Source: S012-113 sp965368405 (GTDB taxonomy: Bacteria > Bacteroidota > Bacteroidia > Cytophagales > Cyclobacteriaceae). From it: DNA of 16,670 bases. The notes below the pieces were generated by a model, which saw nothing but the letters and a program-made list of their open reading frames with translations, ran no database searches and was not told the DNA's origin. A program made the translations under genes and the position numbers. Shown piece after piece: positions 1 through 8,390 of this stretch (position 1 is the stretch's first letter; the number at the start of each line of letters is the position of its first letter). The stretch is from NCBI GenBank assembly GCA_965368405.1, contig CBDUMS010000081.1, positions 1 to 16,670 on the forward strand. Direction: 5' to 3'.

Positions 1-8
1 TTCCTAGG

Positions 9-977
9 ATGTCGATAACGATTAATTCCTATCGTCCGGTTGGGTTTATAAGAGGTGCCCATGTTGAGACCATGGTCCCGGGTCTGCTCCGCAAGGTCAA
101 TTATCGATTGCCTGAAAAAGAGTTTATTGATACACCGGATGGTGATTTTCTTGAATTGGATTGGTATCATGAAAATAGCAAATCGTTAGTCATCCTTTCC
201 CATGGGCTCGAGGGAAATGCTACGCGATCTTATATGAAAGGAATGGCTCGCATCTTTAATAATGCTGGTTATTCGGTACTTTGTTGGAATTATAGAGGTT
301 GCGGGTCAAAGCTTAATCTAACGAGTCGCATGTATCATAGTGGAGCTACAGAAGACCTAAATACGGTGGTATCGCATGCAATCGGCCTTGAGTATGAGCG
401 TATTGGTTTAATAGGTTTTAGTTTAGGAGGAAACCTTACCCTGAAATATGCCGGTGAAAATGGAACTGGACTGCCTCAACAAATTAATTTCTCAATTGCT
501 TTTTCGGTACCCATTGATCTAGCGGCGAGTAGCAGACAGATTTCGCTACAGGAAAATCGGATATATGCCAATCGTTTTTTACGGAAGCTCAAAAAGAAAG
601 TCAGGAGAAAAAATGAGCAATTTCCAGAAATAATCAAAACGGATGGACTCGATGCCATAAATGATCTTAAAACATTCGACGATAGGTACACGGCTCCTCT
701 ACACGGTTTTTCCGATGCGACAGAATATTATGCAAAATGTAACGCTAAGCAGTTTTTGCATGCTGTTTCCATTCCAACGCTAATCGTAAATGCACTAAAT
801 GATCCATTCCTGCCAAAAGAGTGTTATCCTGATGAAGAAATACAATTATCCGGTACCGTAACTTTTGAAGTGCCCGATCATGGTGGCCATGTAGGATTTA
901 TGGAACTTAATCGTGAACGATACTTTTGGTCGGAAAAAAGAGCACTGGCCTTTGCGAAAATACATATGCCATTATAG
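9..977 (+). CDS. YheT-family alpha/beta hydrolase
   Basis: This 322-residue protein is a predicted cytoplasmic serine hydrolase of the YheT/ABHD1-3-like family; the natural substrate is unknown, and esterase or lipase activity is the usual guess. The N-terminus has the family signature of an RP followed by GAHVET (residues 9-21). The oxyanion-loop motif HGLEG is at 65-69 and the nucleophile elbow GFSLGG puts Ser138 as the nucleophile. Asp265 in NALNDPFLP and His294 in HGGHVGF complete the triad. The length is normal for the family. The ATG at position 9 fits the family's N-terminus, but the frame is open to the window edge, so an upstream start cannot be excluded. The SRAP gene follows after 23 bp on the same strand, so the two may be cotranscribed. 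No signal peptide or membrane segment is visible. Confidence 0.9.
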   Translation: MSITINSYRPVGFIRGAHVETMVPGLLRKVNYRLPEKEFIDTPDGDFLELDWYHENSKSLVILSHGLEGNATRSYMKGMARIFNNAGYSVLCWNYRGCGSKLNLTSRMYHSGATEDLNTVVSHAIGLEYERIGLIGFSLGGNLTLKYAGENGTGLPQQINFSIAFSVPIDLAASSRQISLQENRIYANRFLRKLKKKVRRKNEQFPEIIKTDGLDAINDLKTFDDRYTAPLHGFSDATEYYAKCNAKQFLHAVSIPTLIVNALNDPFLPKECYPDEEIQLSGTVTFEVPDHGGHVGFMELNRERYFWSEKRALAFAKIHMPL

Positions 978-1000
978 TAAGATCTTAGTATTATTGTTCG

Positions 1001-1696
1001 ATGTGCCAAGCCTATACCCTTACAAATTCCAATACGGTTCTCTCCGATCATTTCGGCATAACGGTATCGCCTGACTATGTTCCACGATATAATGCCCGGC
1101 CGGCACAATTATTACCTGTAATTACCCAATTACACCCCAGCCAATTCTCAATGTTTTATTGGGGTACCACTCCTAACTGGTCTAAGAAAAAAAGCATTGC
1201 AGAAAAACTTATAAATGTTCGTGCCGACAATCTCCCCGATATGCCAGCTTATAATGCTGCTTTCGAGACCAGGAGATGCTTAATCCCAGCCAACGGGTTC
1301 TATGGCTGGAAGCAAATATCTAAGAAAGGACAAGTCCCCTACCGCTTCGTATTAGATGGAGAACTGCCTTTCGCCTTTGCAGGTATCTGGGAAGAATTTG
1401 AAAATGAAAAAGGAGCTATGGTCCATACCTTTGCGATTCTCACCACTGAGGCTAATGAACTGGCACAAAGTACCGGAGGAAGAATGCCAGTAATTTTAGA
1501 AAAGGATAATTACGATTTATGGTTAAACAGCCAAAGTCGTGATGAGCTAAATGAATTACTAAAACCCTTTAGTAATGGCAAAATGGCTTGCTACGCTGTT
1601 GGTAACCGGGTAAACGACCCCGAAGAGGATGTTGCGGAATTAATTCAGCCTGCCCCACCTGCCGATCAATTTGGCAATTATAGTCTCTTCGACTAG
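1001..1696 (+). CDS. SRAP-domain protein (YedK/HMCES family) with altered active site
   Basis: This 231-residue protein belongs to the SRAP family (SOS response-associated peptidase), whose characterised members YedK and HMCES use Cys2 to make a covalent DNA-protein crosslink with abasic sites in single-stranded DNA. Visible family features are Cys2 directly after Met1 (which fixes the start), the YNARP segment at 30-34, WGTTPNW at 54-60, NVRAD with Asn72 and Arg74, RRCLIP at 91-96 and RMP at 161-163. Two residues normally treated as catalytic are changed. The GFYEW motif reads GFYGW, so the Glu is Gly102, and the HxRMP motif reads GGRMP, so the His is Gly159. The Arg of the usual MCGR start is also absent (MCQA). 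The fold is clearly SRAP; whether the enzyme is fully active is uncertain. It lies between the hydrolase and fabH genes with short gaps. Confidence 0.88.
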   Translation: MCQAYTLTNSNTVLSDHFGITVSPDYVPRYNARPAQLLPVITQLHPSQFSMFYWGTTPNWSKKKSIAEKLINVRADNLPDMPAYNAAFETRRCLIPANGFYGWKQISKKGQVPYRFVLDGELPFAFAGIWEEFENEKGAMVHTFAILTTEANELAQSTGGRMPVILEKDNYDLWLNSQSRDELNELLKPFSNGKMACYAVGNRVNDPEEDVAELIQPAPPADQFGNYSLFD

Positions 1697-1740
1697 TTCA
1701 AGCCTTTACTTTTTTTGTTAGAAAAATTATAAATTGCAAT

Positions 1741-2739
1741 ATGAAGCACTCAAAAGTAATTGGAGTTGGACATTTTCTACCTGAAAATGTTGTTACAAAT
1801 GACGATTTAGCTAAGTCAATTGATACATCAGATGAATGGATTACGGAGCGTACCGGCATAAAAAAACGTCGGTGGTTTAACCCTGATAAGGATACCGTTT
1901 CGAATATGGCCACACGTGCATCGCAGATGGCGATAGAACATGCAGGCATCGATGTGAAAGAAATTGAGTTTATCGTTTTTGCCACCATTTCTCCCGATTA
2001 TTTTTTCCCAGGTTCAGGTGTGCTCACACAACGAGAATTGGGGTTGCAGGGCATTGGCGCCATTGATATTCGGAATGCATGTTCCGGATTTGTTTATGGC
2101 TTGTCTGTTGCTGATAACTTCATAAAAACAGGAATGTATAAAACCGTTCTTGTTATTGGGGCAGAAATTCAGTCGTCGGCGCTCGATAAAACCACCGCCG
2201 GGAGAAATAGCAATGTGATATTTGCCGACGGCGCAGGCGCAATGATCTTACAGGCTAGCGATAATGCCGATCACAGCGTTCTCTCTACTCACCTTCATGC
2301 CGATGGCGACCATGCTGAGGAGCTTTATGTTAAAGATCCGGGAAGTAGCAGGAAAGTGCGCCTAAGTGAAGAAATTATTGAAGGCGAGTCGGTGAAGGTC
2401 CACATGAATGGAAACTTTGTTTTTAAGCATGCCGTAGTACGCTTTGAAGAAGTAATCTATGAGGCTCTTAATGCCAATAATCTCAGCAAAGAAGATATCG
2501 ACTTACTTATCCCACATCAGGCGAACTTAAGAATTAGTCAGTTTGTACAGAAGCGACTCGGATTGAGTGATGATAAAATTTATAACAATATCATGCATGT
2601 AGGGAACACCACAGCGGCCTCGATTCCTATTGCAATTAGCGAGGCAGTTGCCGAGGGTAAGATTAAAGAAGGAGACTTGATTTGCCTCGCCGCATTTGGC
2701 AGTGGCTTTACCTGGGCTTCCGCTTTAATTCGGTGGTAA
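1741..2739 (+). CDS. fabH: 3-oxoacyl-ACP synthase III (FabH, KAS III)
   Basis: This 332-residue cytoplasmic enzyme is predicted to condense an acyl-CoA primer with malonyl-ACP, the first elongation step of type II fatty acid synthesis. The thiolase-fold triad is complete: Cys114 in RNACSGF, His259 in IPHQAN and Asn289 in VGNTTAAS. The FADGAGA loop (161-167) and the C-terminal GSGFTWA (320-326) are also typical. The N-terminal VIGVGHFLPENVVTN fits the ATG at 1741. The length is normal. The gene stands apart from plsX and acpP, so it may be one of several fabH paralogues; a role in making a specialised acyl chain is possible, and the primer preference cannot be read from the sequence. It starts 44 bp after the SRAP gene. 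Its last 15 bp overlap the 3' end of the convergent polyphosphate kinase gene. Confidence 0.92.
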   Translation: MKHSKVIGVGHFLPENVVTNDDLAKSIDTSDEWITERTGIKKRRWFNPDKDTVSNMATRASQMAIEHAGIDVKEIEFIVFATISPDYFFPGSGVLTQRELGLQGIGAIDIRNACSGFVYGLSVADNFIKTGMYKTVLVIGAEIQSSALDKTTAGRNSNVIFADGAGAMILQASDNADHSVLSTHLHADGDHAEELYVKDPGSSRKVRLSEEIIEGESVKVHMNGNFVFKHAVVRFEEVIYEALNANNLSKEDIDLLIPHQANLRISQFVQKRLGLSDDKIYNNIMHVGNTTAASIPIAISEAVAEGKIKEGDLICLAAFGSGFTWASALIRW

Positions 2740-3600
2740 AAACTCTACCTGACCTTCAACAAGCTGGCATAATACATCATCATTAGTCTTAATTAGGTCA
2801 AGTACTTCGTCTGATTTAGGATAATCAACTTTTCGAAGCACATACTTAATTGCCTCTACACGTGCTTTTGTTTTTATATCTGCACGTACAATAGTCCAAG
2901 GGCAGTACTCCATATTAGTTTTACGAAACATATCGGTTTTATAGATTCCGTACTCATCCCACAACTCAAGCGCTCTATCATCAACCGGACTCAGTTTCCA
3001 GTGCTTTAATGGATTCGCTTTAATTCTGCTAAAACGATCTTGCTGTTCATCTTTAGATATTGAGAACCACAGTTTAATTACCTGAATACCATCGTTGTGC
3101 AGCATTCGCTCGAAATCTACAACTTGCGACATAAACTCCTTATACTGCTTCTGGGTACAGAAGCCATTTACTGGCTCTACAATTGCTCGGTTATACCAGC
3201 TTCGATCAAAAAATACGATTTCACCTGGATTAGGCAATTGCTGTATATAGCGTTGAAAATACCACTGCCCCTGCTCTACCGGCGATGGCGACGGCAAGGC
3301 TACGACGCGTAACTTCCGTGGATTCATATGCTCAATAAAACGACGGATCGCCCCCCCTTTTCCAGCTGCATCTCTACCTTCATACAGAATGGCAATACGC
3401 TTTTTATTTTCTGATACCCAATTCTGCATTTTAATCAGTTCTGCCTGCAGCTCAAGAAGCTTATCGTAATAGTGCAATCGGTTAAGTGCTCTTTCCGGTT
3501 TTAATTCCTTATTCCGCAATAACTCGAGCATACCAGTTTTGGTATTTAGTAATTCTAAATCCTTTTGCGATAATTCGATTAATTTTTTTGTATCTGGCAT
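2725..3600 (-). CDS. Polyphosphate kinase 2 (PPK2), second gene of tandem pair
   Basis: This 291-residue cytoplasmic kinase is predicted to move phosphate between inorganic polyphosphate and nucleotides. The Walker A loop GRDAAGKG is at 75-82 with Lys81. The Walker B-type segment IVFFDRSWYNRA has Asp132-Arg133, and the lid region lies around FRKTNMEYCPW. The architecture and motifs resemble single-domain class I PPK2 enzymes, which mainly phosphorylate nucleoside diphosphates using polyphosphate; that assignment is inferred by resemblance. It is a clear paralogue of the gene just upstream (4496-3600). The two share near-identical blocks such as PNPGEIVFFDRSWYNRA. The upstream gene's TAA overlaps this ATG as TAATG, so translational coupling is likely. 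The stop codon lies inside the 3' end of fabH, leaving no room for a separate terminator. Confidence 0.93.
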   Translation of the reverse strand: MPDTKKLIELSQKDLELLNTKTGMLELLRNKELKPERALNRLHYYDKLLELQAELIKMQNWVSENKKRIAILYEGRDAAGKGGAIRRFIEHMNPRKLRVVALPSPSPVEQGQWYFQRYIQQLPNPGEIVFFDRSWYNRAIVEPVNGFCTQKQYKEFMSQVVDFERMLHNDGIQVIKLWFSISKDEQQDRFSRIKANPLKHWKLSPVDDRALELWDEYGIYKTDMFRKTNMEYCPWTIVRADIKTKARVEAIKYVLRKVDYPKSDEVLDLIKTNDDVLCQLVEGQVEFLPPN

Positions 3601-4496
3601 TAGTCAAGTCTTTGGATTGAACGATAGAATCTTGAAACAATAGTCGGGTCAGGGTTAAGAAGTGCCATGGCATTTTCTTTGCCGTCGTACTCGAAGTTAG
3701 AAAGCACATAGCGCATACTCTCTAAGCGAGCCCTTTTTTTATCGTTACTTCGCACAATCACCCAGGGCGAGTACGTAGTATGTGTACGACTAAACATAGC
3801 TTCTTTATAAAAGGTGTATTTATCCCACATTTCAGTGGCTCGTTCATCGACAGGGCTTATCTTCCATTGTTTTACAAATGTCTTCTTGCGTGACTCAAAG
3901 CGCTTTTTTTGTTCAACCTGCGAAACCGAGAACCAGAACTTAATAATCGTTACGCCATCTTCGTACAGCATATTTTCGAATTCAGGTACCTGGCGCATAA
4001 ACTCTTGATATTGGTCACGGTTACAAAACCCCATGACTGGCTCTACTACAGCGCGGTTATACCAACTCCTGTCAAAGAAAACAATTTCTCCGGGGTTAGG
4101 AAGTTCTTTTATATACCGCGTAAAATACCATTGCCCTGTTTCCACCTCTGTTGGTTTTGCAAGGGCAACAACACGCATCGATCGTGGATTTAAATGCTCA
4201 ATAAAACGACGAATTGTCCCTCCTTTACCCGAGGCATCTCTTCCTTCAAAAATAATAGCTACCCGCTTCTTATTATTTTTAATCCAGTTTTGAAGACGAA
4301 CCAGCTCAATTTGTAAGAGTGTTAGTTCCTTTTCGTAAGACAAAGTGTTTAAGGCCGATTCATGCTGAATACCTTTGTCTTTAAAATACTCGATAAGCTC
4401 CCGTTTGGTCGATAAATCGGATAAGATTTCAGCATTTATGGGATACTCCTTTTCCTCCTCTATATACTTCGCTATTTTCCTGCTGGTTTCGTTCAT
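3600..4496 (-). CDS. Polyphosphate kinase 2 (PPK2), first gene of tandem pair
   Basis: This 298-residue PPK2-family enzyme is the leading gene of the two-gene polyphosphate kinase operon. Walker A GRDASGKG is at 85-92 (Lys91) and the catalytic FFDRSWYNRA has Asp142-Arg143. A helical N-terminal segment with LQIELVRLQNW (61-71) is usual for class I-type PPK2 proteins. All key motifs are intact, so both paralogues look active. They differ mainly in the N-terminal 45 residues, the segment after VVAL (AKPTEVET here against PSPSPVEQ in the partner), and the lid (SRTHTTYSPW against RKTNMEYCPW). These differences suggest divided substrate preference (for example ADP against GDP, or nucleotide synthesis against polyphosphate synthesis), but this is only inference. 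The promoter must lie in the 91-bp A/T-rich spacer shared with the divergent VOC gene; no clear TAnnTTTG element was found there. Confidence 0.93.
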   Translation of the reverse strand: MNETSRKIAKYIEEEKEYPINAEILSDLSTKRELIEYFKDKGIQHESALNTLSYEKELTLLQIELVRLQNWIKNNKKRVAIIFEGRDASGKGGTIRRFIEHLNPRSMRVVALAKPTEVETGQWYFTRYIKELPNPGEIVFFDRSWYNRAVVEPVMGFCNRDQYQEFMRQVPEFENMLYEDGVTIIKFWFSVSQVEQKKRFESRKKTFVKQWKISPVDERATEMWDKYTFYKEAMFSRTHTTYSPWVIVRSNDKKRARLESMRYVLSNFEYDGKENAMALLNPDPTIVSRFYRSIQRLD

Positions 4497-4587
4497 TTAC
4501 ATTGAATTTGGCATACACAAAAAGTAAGAATTGTTATTTTTCTTAACCTGATTTTCATAAATTTAACACAATCAATCTTAAAAAAAA

Positions 4588-4962
4588 ATGACACATAAAT
4601 ATCCTGTAAATTGGTTTGAGATTCCCGCAACCAATTTTGATCGAGCAGTAAAATTTTATAGCAATATCTTAGATAAGGAGCTCGCTGTAAATCATATTAA
4701 CGGATCGGATATGGCTTTCTTTTCGAACGAACCCTTAGAAGTAAGCGGGGTTATAATTCATGGCGAAGGAGCCGAACCGTCTGCAAAGGGGGTGTTGCTT
4801 TATTTAAACGGAGGGGATGATTTAGCCGTACCACTCGCTAAAATTGAACCTGCCGGGGGCACGATTGTTCTTCCGAAAACCAAGATATCGGACGAGGTCG
4901 GATATTACGCCCTTTTTTTAGATACTGAGGGCAACAGACTGGCGTTGCATTCCATGCATTAA
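4588..4962 (+). CDS. VOC-superfamily (glyoxalase/bleomycin-resistance fold) protein
   Basis: This 124-residue protein has the form of a single-domain VOC protein. The opening VNWFEIPATNFDRAVKFY (residues 7-24) is the typical first beta-alpha unit. The second module contains GVLLYLNGGDDL, an AGGTIVLPKT strand-turn and the closing DTEGNRLALHSMH. These match the small VOC proteins often annotated as glyoxalase/bleomycin resistance or PhnB-like. Glu11 and the His residues near 58 and in the C-terminal LHSMH could be metal ligands, but the ligand set is not certain by eye. The substrate is unknown. The start codon follows a run of nine A residues, usual for Bacteroidota. It is divergent from the PPK2 operon and 108 bp upstream of the S41 protease; no terminator is visible in that gap. 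Confidence 0.85.
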   Translation: MTHKYPVNWFEIPATNFDRAVKFYSNILDKELAVNHINGSDMAFFSNEPLEVSGVIIHGEGAEPSAKGVLLYLNGGDDLAVPLAKIEPAGGTIVLPKTKISDEVGYYALFLDTEGNRLALHSMH

Positions 4963-5070
4963 AGCGAACTAAGTTTCTTTAGAGCAAATTATTACAGATT
5001 GACGTTAGAGAAATCAGGCTCTTGCTGGAAATAATTATATCTTAGTCGCCATATTTTCGTTAGTATAAGC

Positions 5071-6738
5071 ATGAATAAGAAACGAGGGGTACGGTTTGCA
5101 TTATTGGGTTTGGTATCGATTATCATTTTTGGACTGCTACTAAGTCTCACGAGCCCCACTAACCGTTATTTCGAAATTGTAAAGAACCTTGACATCTTTG
5201 CAACTTTGTACAAAGAGATAAATGAGTATTACGTAGATGATGTAAATCCTGCTCAGCTCATGAACAAAGGGGTAGAAAAAATGCTCAGTGATCTCGACCC
5301 TTACACTTCTTACATTTCCGAGGATCAGATTGAATCGTTTCGTACGATGAATACTGGGCAATATGCGGGTATTGGTGCTGCTACAGTAACAATCGATGGA
5401 CGAATTTATGTTAGTATGGTCTATGAAGGTTTTTCTGCTTTTGAGAATGGCCTCAGGATCGGCGATGAGATTATTGCTGTAAACGGTACTTCACTAAAAG
5501 GGCTGGATCGTGAAAGAATTAATGAGATGGTTAAAGGCCAGGCCAAAACTGTAATTAACCTTACTGTGAAAGATGTGATCAATCAGGCCACTAAACAAGT
5601 TAGTTTCGAAAGGGAAAAGGTTACTATTCCCAATGTGCCCTATGCCGGGATGCTACCAGATAATATAGGTTATATAAAATTTACAGAATTTACCCCTAAC
5701 GGCTATAAAAACATAAAAAAGGAATTGCAGAAGTTGCTTAAGCAAGGTGCTACCGGTATTGTCCTGGATTTGCGTGGCAATTTAGGCGGTCTATTGAAGG
5801 AAGCCGTTGATATTTCAAACCTCTTTCTGGAGTCGGATTTGGATGTGGTATATACCCGAGGTAAGGTAAAAGCCAATAGCATGACCTATAAAACAGGCTA
5901 TAATCCAGTAGATTTAGATATTCCACTTGCTGTTTTAGTAGATAACCGTAGCGCCTCGGCATCAGAAATTGTTGCTGGCACACTGCAAGATTACGATAGA
6001 GCTGTACTTATTGGTCAAAAGACTTATGGCAAAGGTCTGGTGCAGAACACTCGCGACCTCCCCTATAATAGCAAGGTTAAGATGACCATAGCAAAATATT
6101 ATATTCCTAGTGGGCGCTGTATTCAGGCTGTAGATTACTCAAATAGAAACCCTGATGGTAGTGTTGGTAAAATCCCTGATAGTTTAAAGGTGGCCTTTAA
6201 AACCCGTAATGGTCGGACTGTTTACGATGGTGGAGGTATCGACCCAGAAATCAAGCTTGACCGAAACATGGTTAGTGCTGTAACGCAACAATTAGTGATG
6301 GAGGGGTATATATTTCGATTCGCGAACGAGTACAAGAAAAACCACCCCTCTATTCCTCCGGCACGCGAGTACAATTTAACGGATACCGAATACGTAGAAT
6401 TTATGCAATGGGTAGAGGAGCAGGGTTTTAGTTTTAAAAATTCACTCATGGGCGATATTAAGGTGCTTAGAGAAAAAATTGATGAACAGGGAGCTGCAGA
6501 ATTACTCGAATCTCATATCCAGCGCATCGAAAAGCAGCTTGATAAGCCGGTTAAGGATATCTTGAGCAAACATAGTTCGGAAATAAAGAAATATTTGGAA
6601 AGAGAAATTGCTGCACGATACTATTTTGAAGCTGGCTCCGTCGAGGCAGGATTAGGCGATGACCAGAGTGTTGCCAAAGCGATCGAAATACTTAAGGATT
6701 CTAAACAGTATAATGATATACTTGCTCCGGGTGAGTAG
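5071..6738 (+). CDS. S41-family C-terminal processing protease (CtpA/Prc-like)
   Basis: This 555-residue serine protease is anchored by one N-terminal membrane segment (about residues 8-27), so the catalytic part should face the periplasm. An N-terminal helical segment is followed by a PDZ domain (about 90-170) that normally binds the C-terminus of the substrate, then the S41 domain (about 195-390). The Ser-Lys dyad is Ser296 in RSASASEI and Lys321 in TYGKG, 25 residues apart as in known CtpA/Prc enzymes; Gln325 follows in KGLVQ. DLRGNLGG at 233-240 is the usual conserved loop. About 160 residues after the protease core form a charged, largely helical tail (395-555), a common arrangement in Bacteroidota members. 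Likely work is maturation or turnover of envelope proteins; the target is unknown. Confidence 0.92.
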   Translation: MNKKRGVRFALLGLVSIIIFGLLLSLTSPTNRYFEIVKNLDIFATLYKEINEYYVDDVNPAQLMNKGVEKMLSDLDPYTSYISEDQIESFRTMNTGQYAGIGAATVTIDGRIYVSMVYEGFSAFENGLRIGDEIIAVNGTSLKGLDRERINEMVKGQAKTVINLTVKDVINQATKQVSFEREKVTIPNVPYAGMLPDNIGYIKFTEFTPNGYKNIKKELQKLLKQGATGIVLDLRGNLGGLLKEAVDISNLFLESDLDVVYTRGKVKANSMTYKTGYNPVDLDIPLAVLVDNRSASASEIVAGTLQDYDRAVLIGQKTYGKGLVQNTRDLPYNSKVKMTIAKYYIPSGRCIQAVDYSNRNPDGSVGKIPDSLKVAFKTRNGRTVYDGGGIDPEIKLDRNMVSAVTQQLVMEGYIFRFANEYKKNHPSIPPAREYNLTDTEYVEFMQWVEEQGFSFKNSLMGDIKVLREKIDEQGAAELLESHIQRIEKQLDKPVKDILSKHSSEIKKYLEREIAARYYFEAGSVEAGLGDDQSVAKAIEILKDSKQYNDILAPGE

Positions 6739-6776
6739 TTGACGCGCTGGTTTGTAAAATCAGATTAGCGGTTGGT

Positions 6777-7409
6777 TTACCCCTTTAATCGTTTATTCAA
6801 CTTAACCATCCAAAAGGTAATATAGGCGCTTCCTACAATTCCAGGTACAAACCAATTCCAAATACCTGGCAGAATTTGATTCACAACAAAAAAGGCAGAG
6901 ACTGCGGCAATATAACCACCCGTCATCTTACCAAGATGCAGTTTCAACCAGCTTTTCTTTAGCCTATCGCGGTTTTTGAATAACCTGAAGTCTCTTACGC
7001 CAAACACTATTCCTACAGTGCCAAATACCAGTAATACAATATTGATACTTCCGCTGAGAAGGATTGGCGTGAAGATCATTACGATACCGGTAATGATAAT
7101 AATTGCTGCAATAATCTTATCTGTTTTTAAATCAAATCCAGGGTTTTTGTAACGCAGACTTCGGAATCCACTTAACAGGAAGTAGGTGCTGAAAATTCCA
7201 ATTGAAATTAAAAAAGGATTATGATGGCTAGGAATAAAAGCCACGACCAGGGCAACTGCGGCCGAGAGTAGCATTGAAAAGAAAAATACTTTTCCAGATC
7301 GTTTATGGATTGGGCTTCCTTTTACCACAATAAGTGCCACTAGACCCGATAGTAGAGCCAAGCCACCTAATCCGGCATGTGCATAAATTAGAAACTCTGT
7401 TATGGTCAT
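6777..7409 (-). CDS. Multi-pass inner-membrane protein (DUF2306-like)
   Basis: This hydrophobic protein of 210 residues has about six or seven predicted membrane helices and no known enzymatic motif beyond conserved-looking histidines. I placed the start at the ATG at 7409; the frame can be extended three codons to a TTG at 7418, but the ATG is a better start. Counted from that ATG, His11 sits in the first helix (AHAGLGGLALLSG), His35 in SPIHKRSGKVFF, and His158 in LKLHLGKMTGGYIAA. This spacing of histidines resembles the DUF2306-type membrane proteins, some of which are suspected of heme or quinone association; that function is unproven. It follows the LysR gene by about 50 bp on the same strand, so the two may share a transcript. 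It converges with the S41 gene across 38 bp with no clear terminator. Confidence 0.75.
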   Translation of the reverse strand: MTITEFLIYAHAGLGGLALLSGLVALIVVKGSPIHKRSGKVFFFSMLLSAAVALVVAFIPSHHNPFLISIGIFSTYFLLSGFRSLRYKNPGFDLKTDKIIAAIIIITGIVMIFTPILLSGSINIVLLVFGTVGIVFGVRDFRLFKNRDRLKKSWLKLHLGKMTGGYIAAVSAFFVVNQILPGIWNWFVPGIVGSAYITFWMVKLNKRLKG

Positions 7410-7460
7410 ATTTTTCAAAAATCTAGTGGATAAAACAACTTACTATTTAAAGGAATAACC

Positions 7461-8390
7461 TTACTTAATATAAGCCTGCACCCATCCAAAATGCTGCTCT
7501 ACAATCTTCTCCTTGTTTTCTTCGATATGGTCGAGTAAAGCCTGACCTGCAGGCGATAATAATTTGCCTTTATTATAAACTAAAAACCAACGCGTTATAA
7601 TGGGTAGACCTTTTAATGGCACAACCTTTAAGCTGTTTAATTCCAGCATGTTTTTAAGCCCAATTAAGGGGAGAATGGAAATTCCCAGACCGGCATTAAT
7701 GGACTGCTTTACAGCCTCGTTAGACACCAGTTCCATGGTTTTGACTGGTTCGATATTGTGTTTCTTCAGGTATGTTTCCATGGCCATTCGGGTGGCAGAA
7801 CCTTTCTCGCGGTAAATCATAGGCAAATTGGTAAGGTCAGCTGGCTTAAGGTTCCTTTTAGGGAGCGAACGGGAAACATCTGAGACGAGGCATAAACTAT
7901 TATCCATAAGCTCAATGGTCTGCAATGCCATAGCCTCTGGTAATACAGATACCAGAGAGAAATCGGTTTCGTTATTGGCTAAGCTTTCTATTACCCTACT
8001 TTTATTCGTAACATCAATTTTAAGATCGACCTTCGGGTATTTTTCACTAAACGATTTAAGAAAATATGGCAATACATACTTGCCAGTTGAGACCACCGAA
8101 AAACTAATTTTTCCAGCTAGAAGACCCTTATATTGCTCTACTGTATTTTTTATTTGATCAGCTTCTGCCAGAATCCGATTACTGATTTCTTCTATGGTGT
8201 GGCCAAACTCCGTAACATATAATTGGCGACCAACGACCTCTGTAAGTGGAATATCAAACTGCTCTTGCAGCTTTTTTAACTGAATAGAAACGGCAGGCTG
8301 CGTTAAATGAAGCTCCTCCGAAGCCTTTGTAATGCTTTTCAAACGACATACTGTTTGAAAGACCTTTAGTTGATGTAATGTATAATGCAT
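7461..8390 (-). CDS. LysR-type transcriptional regulator
   Basis: This 309-residue DNA-binding regulator has an N-terminal winged helix-turn-helix (about 1-60), seen in LHQLKVFQTVC, SITKASEELHLTQPAVS and QLKKLQEQF. A linker helix and a periplasmic-binding-protein-like effector domain (about 92-300) follow. The N-terminal sequence resembles CbbR/CysB-type LysR proteins, but the effector cannot be predicted and no carbon-fixation or sulfur-assimilation gene is nearby. LysR regulators often control a divergent neighbour, here the 94-residue protein gene at 8486, from the 95-bp spacer between them. Autoregulation and control of the membrane protein downstream (7409-6777) are also possible. The ATG at 8388-8390 is the natural start because it begins the helix-turn-helix domain directly. 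Confidence 0.93.
   Translation of the reverse strand: MHYTLHQLKVFQTVCRLKSITKASEELHLTQPAVSIQLKKLQEQFDIPLTEVVGRQLYVTEFGHTIEEISNRILAEADQIKNTVEQYKGLLAGKISFSVVSTGKYVLPYFLKSFSEKYPKVDLKIDVTNKSRVIESLANNETDFSLVSVLPEAMALQTIELMDNSLCLVSDVSRSLPKRNLKPADLTNLPMIYREKGSATRMAMETYLKKHNIEPVKTMELVSNEAVKQSINAGLGISILPLIGLKNMLELNSLKVVPLKGLPIITRWFLVYNKGKLLSPAGQALLDHIEENKEKIVEQHFGWVQAYIK

Noticed and set aside
1698..1988. 96-codon minus-strand frame at the fabH start
   Set aside because: It is antisense to the conserved N-terminus of FabH and shows no protein-family features.
3909..4293. Overlapping plus-strand frames opposite the first PPK2 gene
   Set aside because: Two different frames are open over the same conserved kinase region, as expected from the PPK2 codon pattern; neither looks like a protein.
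4497..4587. TAnnTTTG-type promoters for the divergent PPK2 and VOC genes
   Set aside because: Only near matches with wrong spacing were found (for example TACTTTTTG on the minus strand), not enough to annotate in AT-rich DNA.
5018..5059. Promoter before the S41 gene from TTG at 5022 and TATTTTCG at 5052
   Set aside because: The -7 box has a mismatch and the spacing of about 27 bp is too long for the known Bacteroidota promoter.
7828..8157. 109-codon open frame on the plus strand opposite the LysR gene
   Set aside because: It is fully antisense to a well-supported LysR coding region and its translation has no family resemblance; it is a shadow of codon bias.
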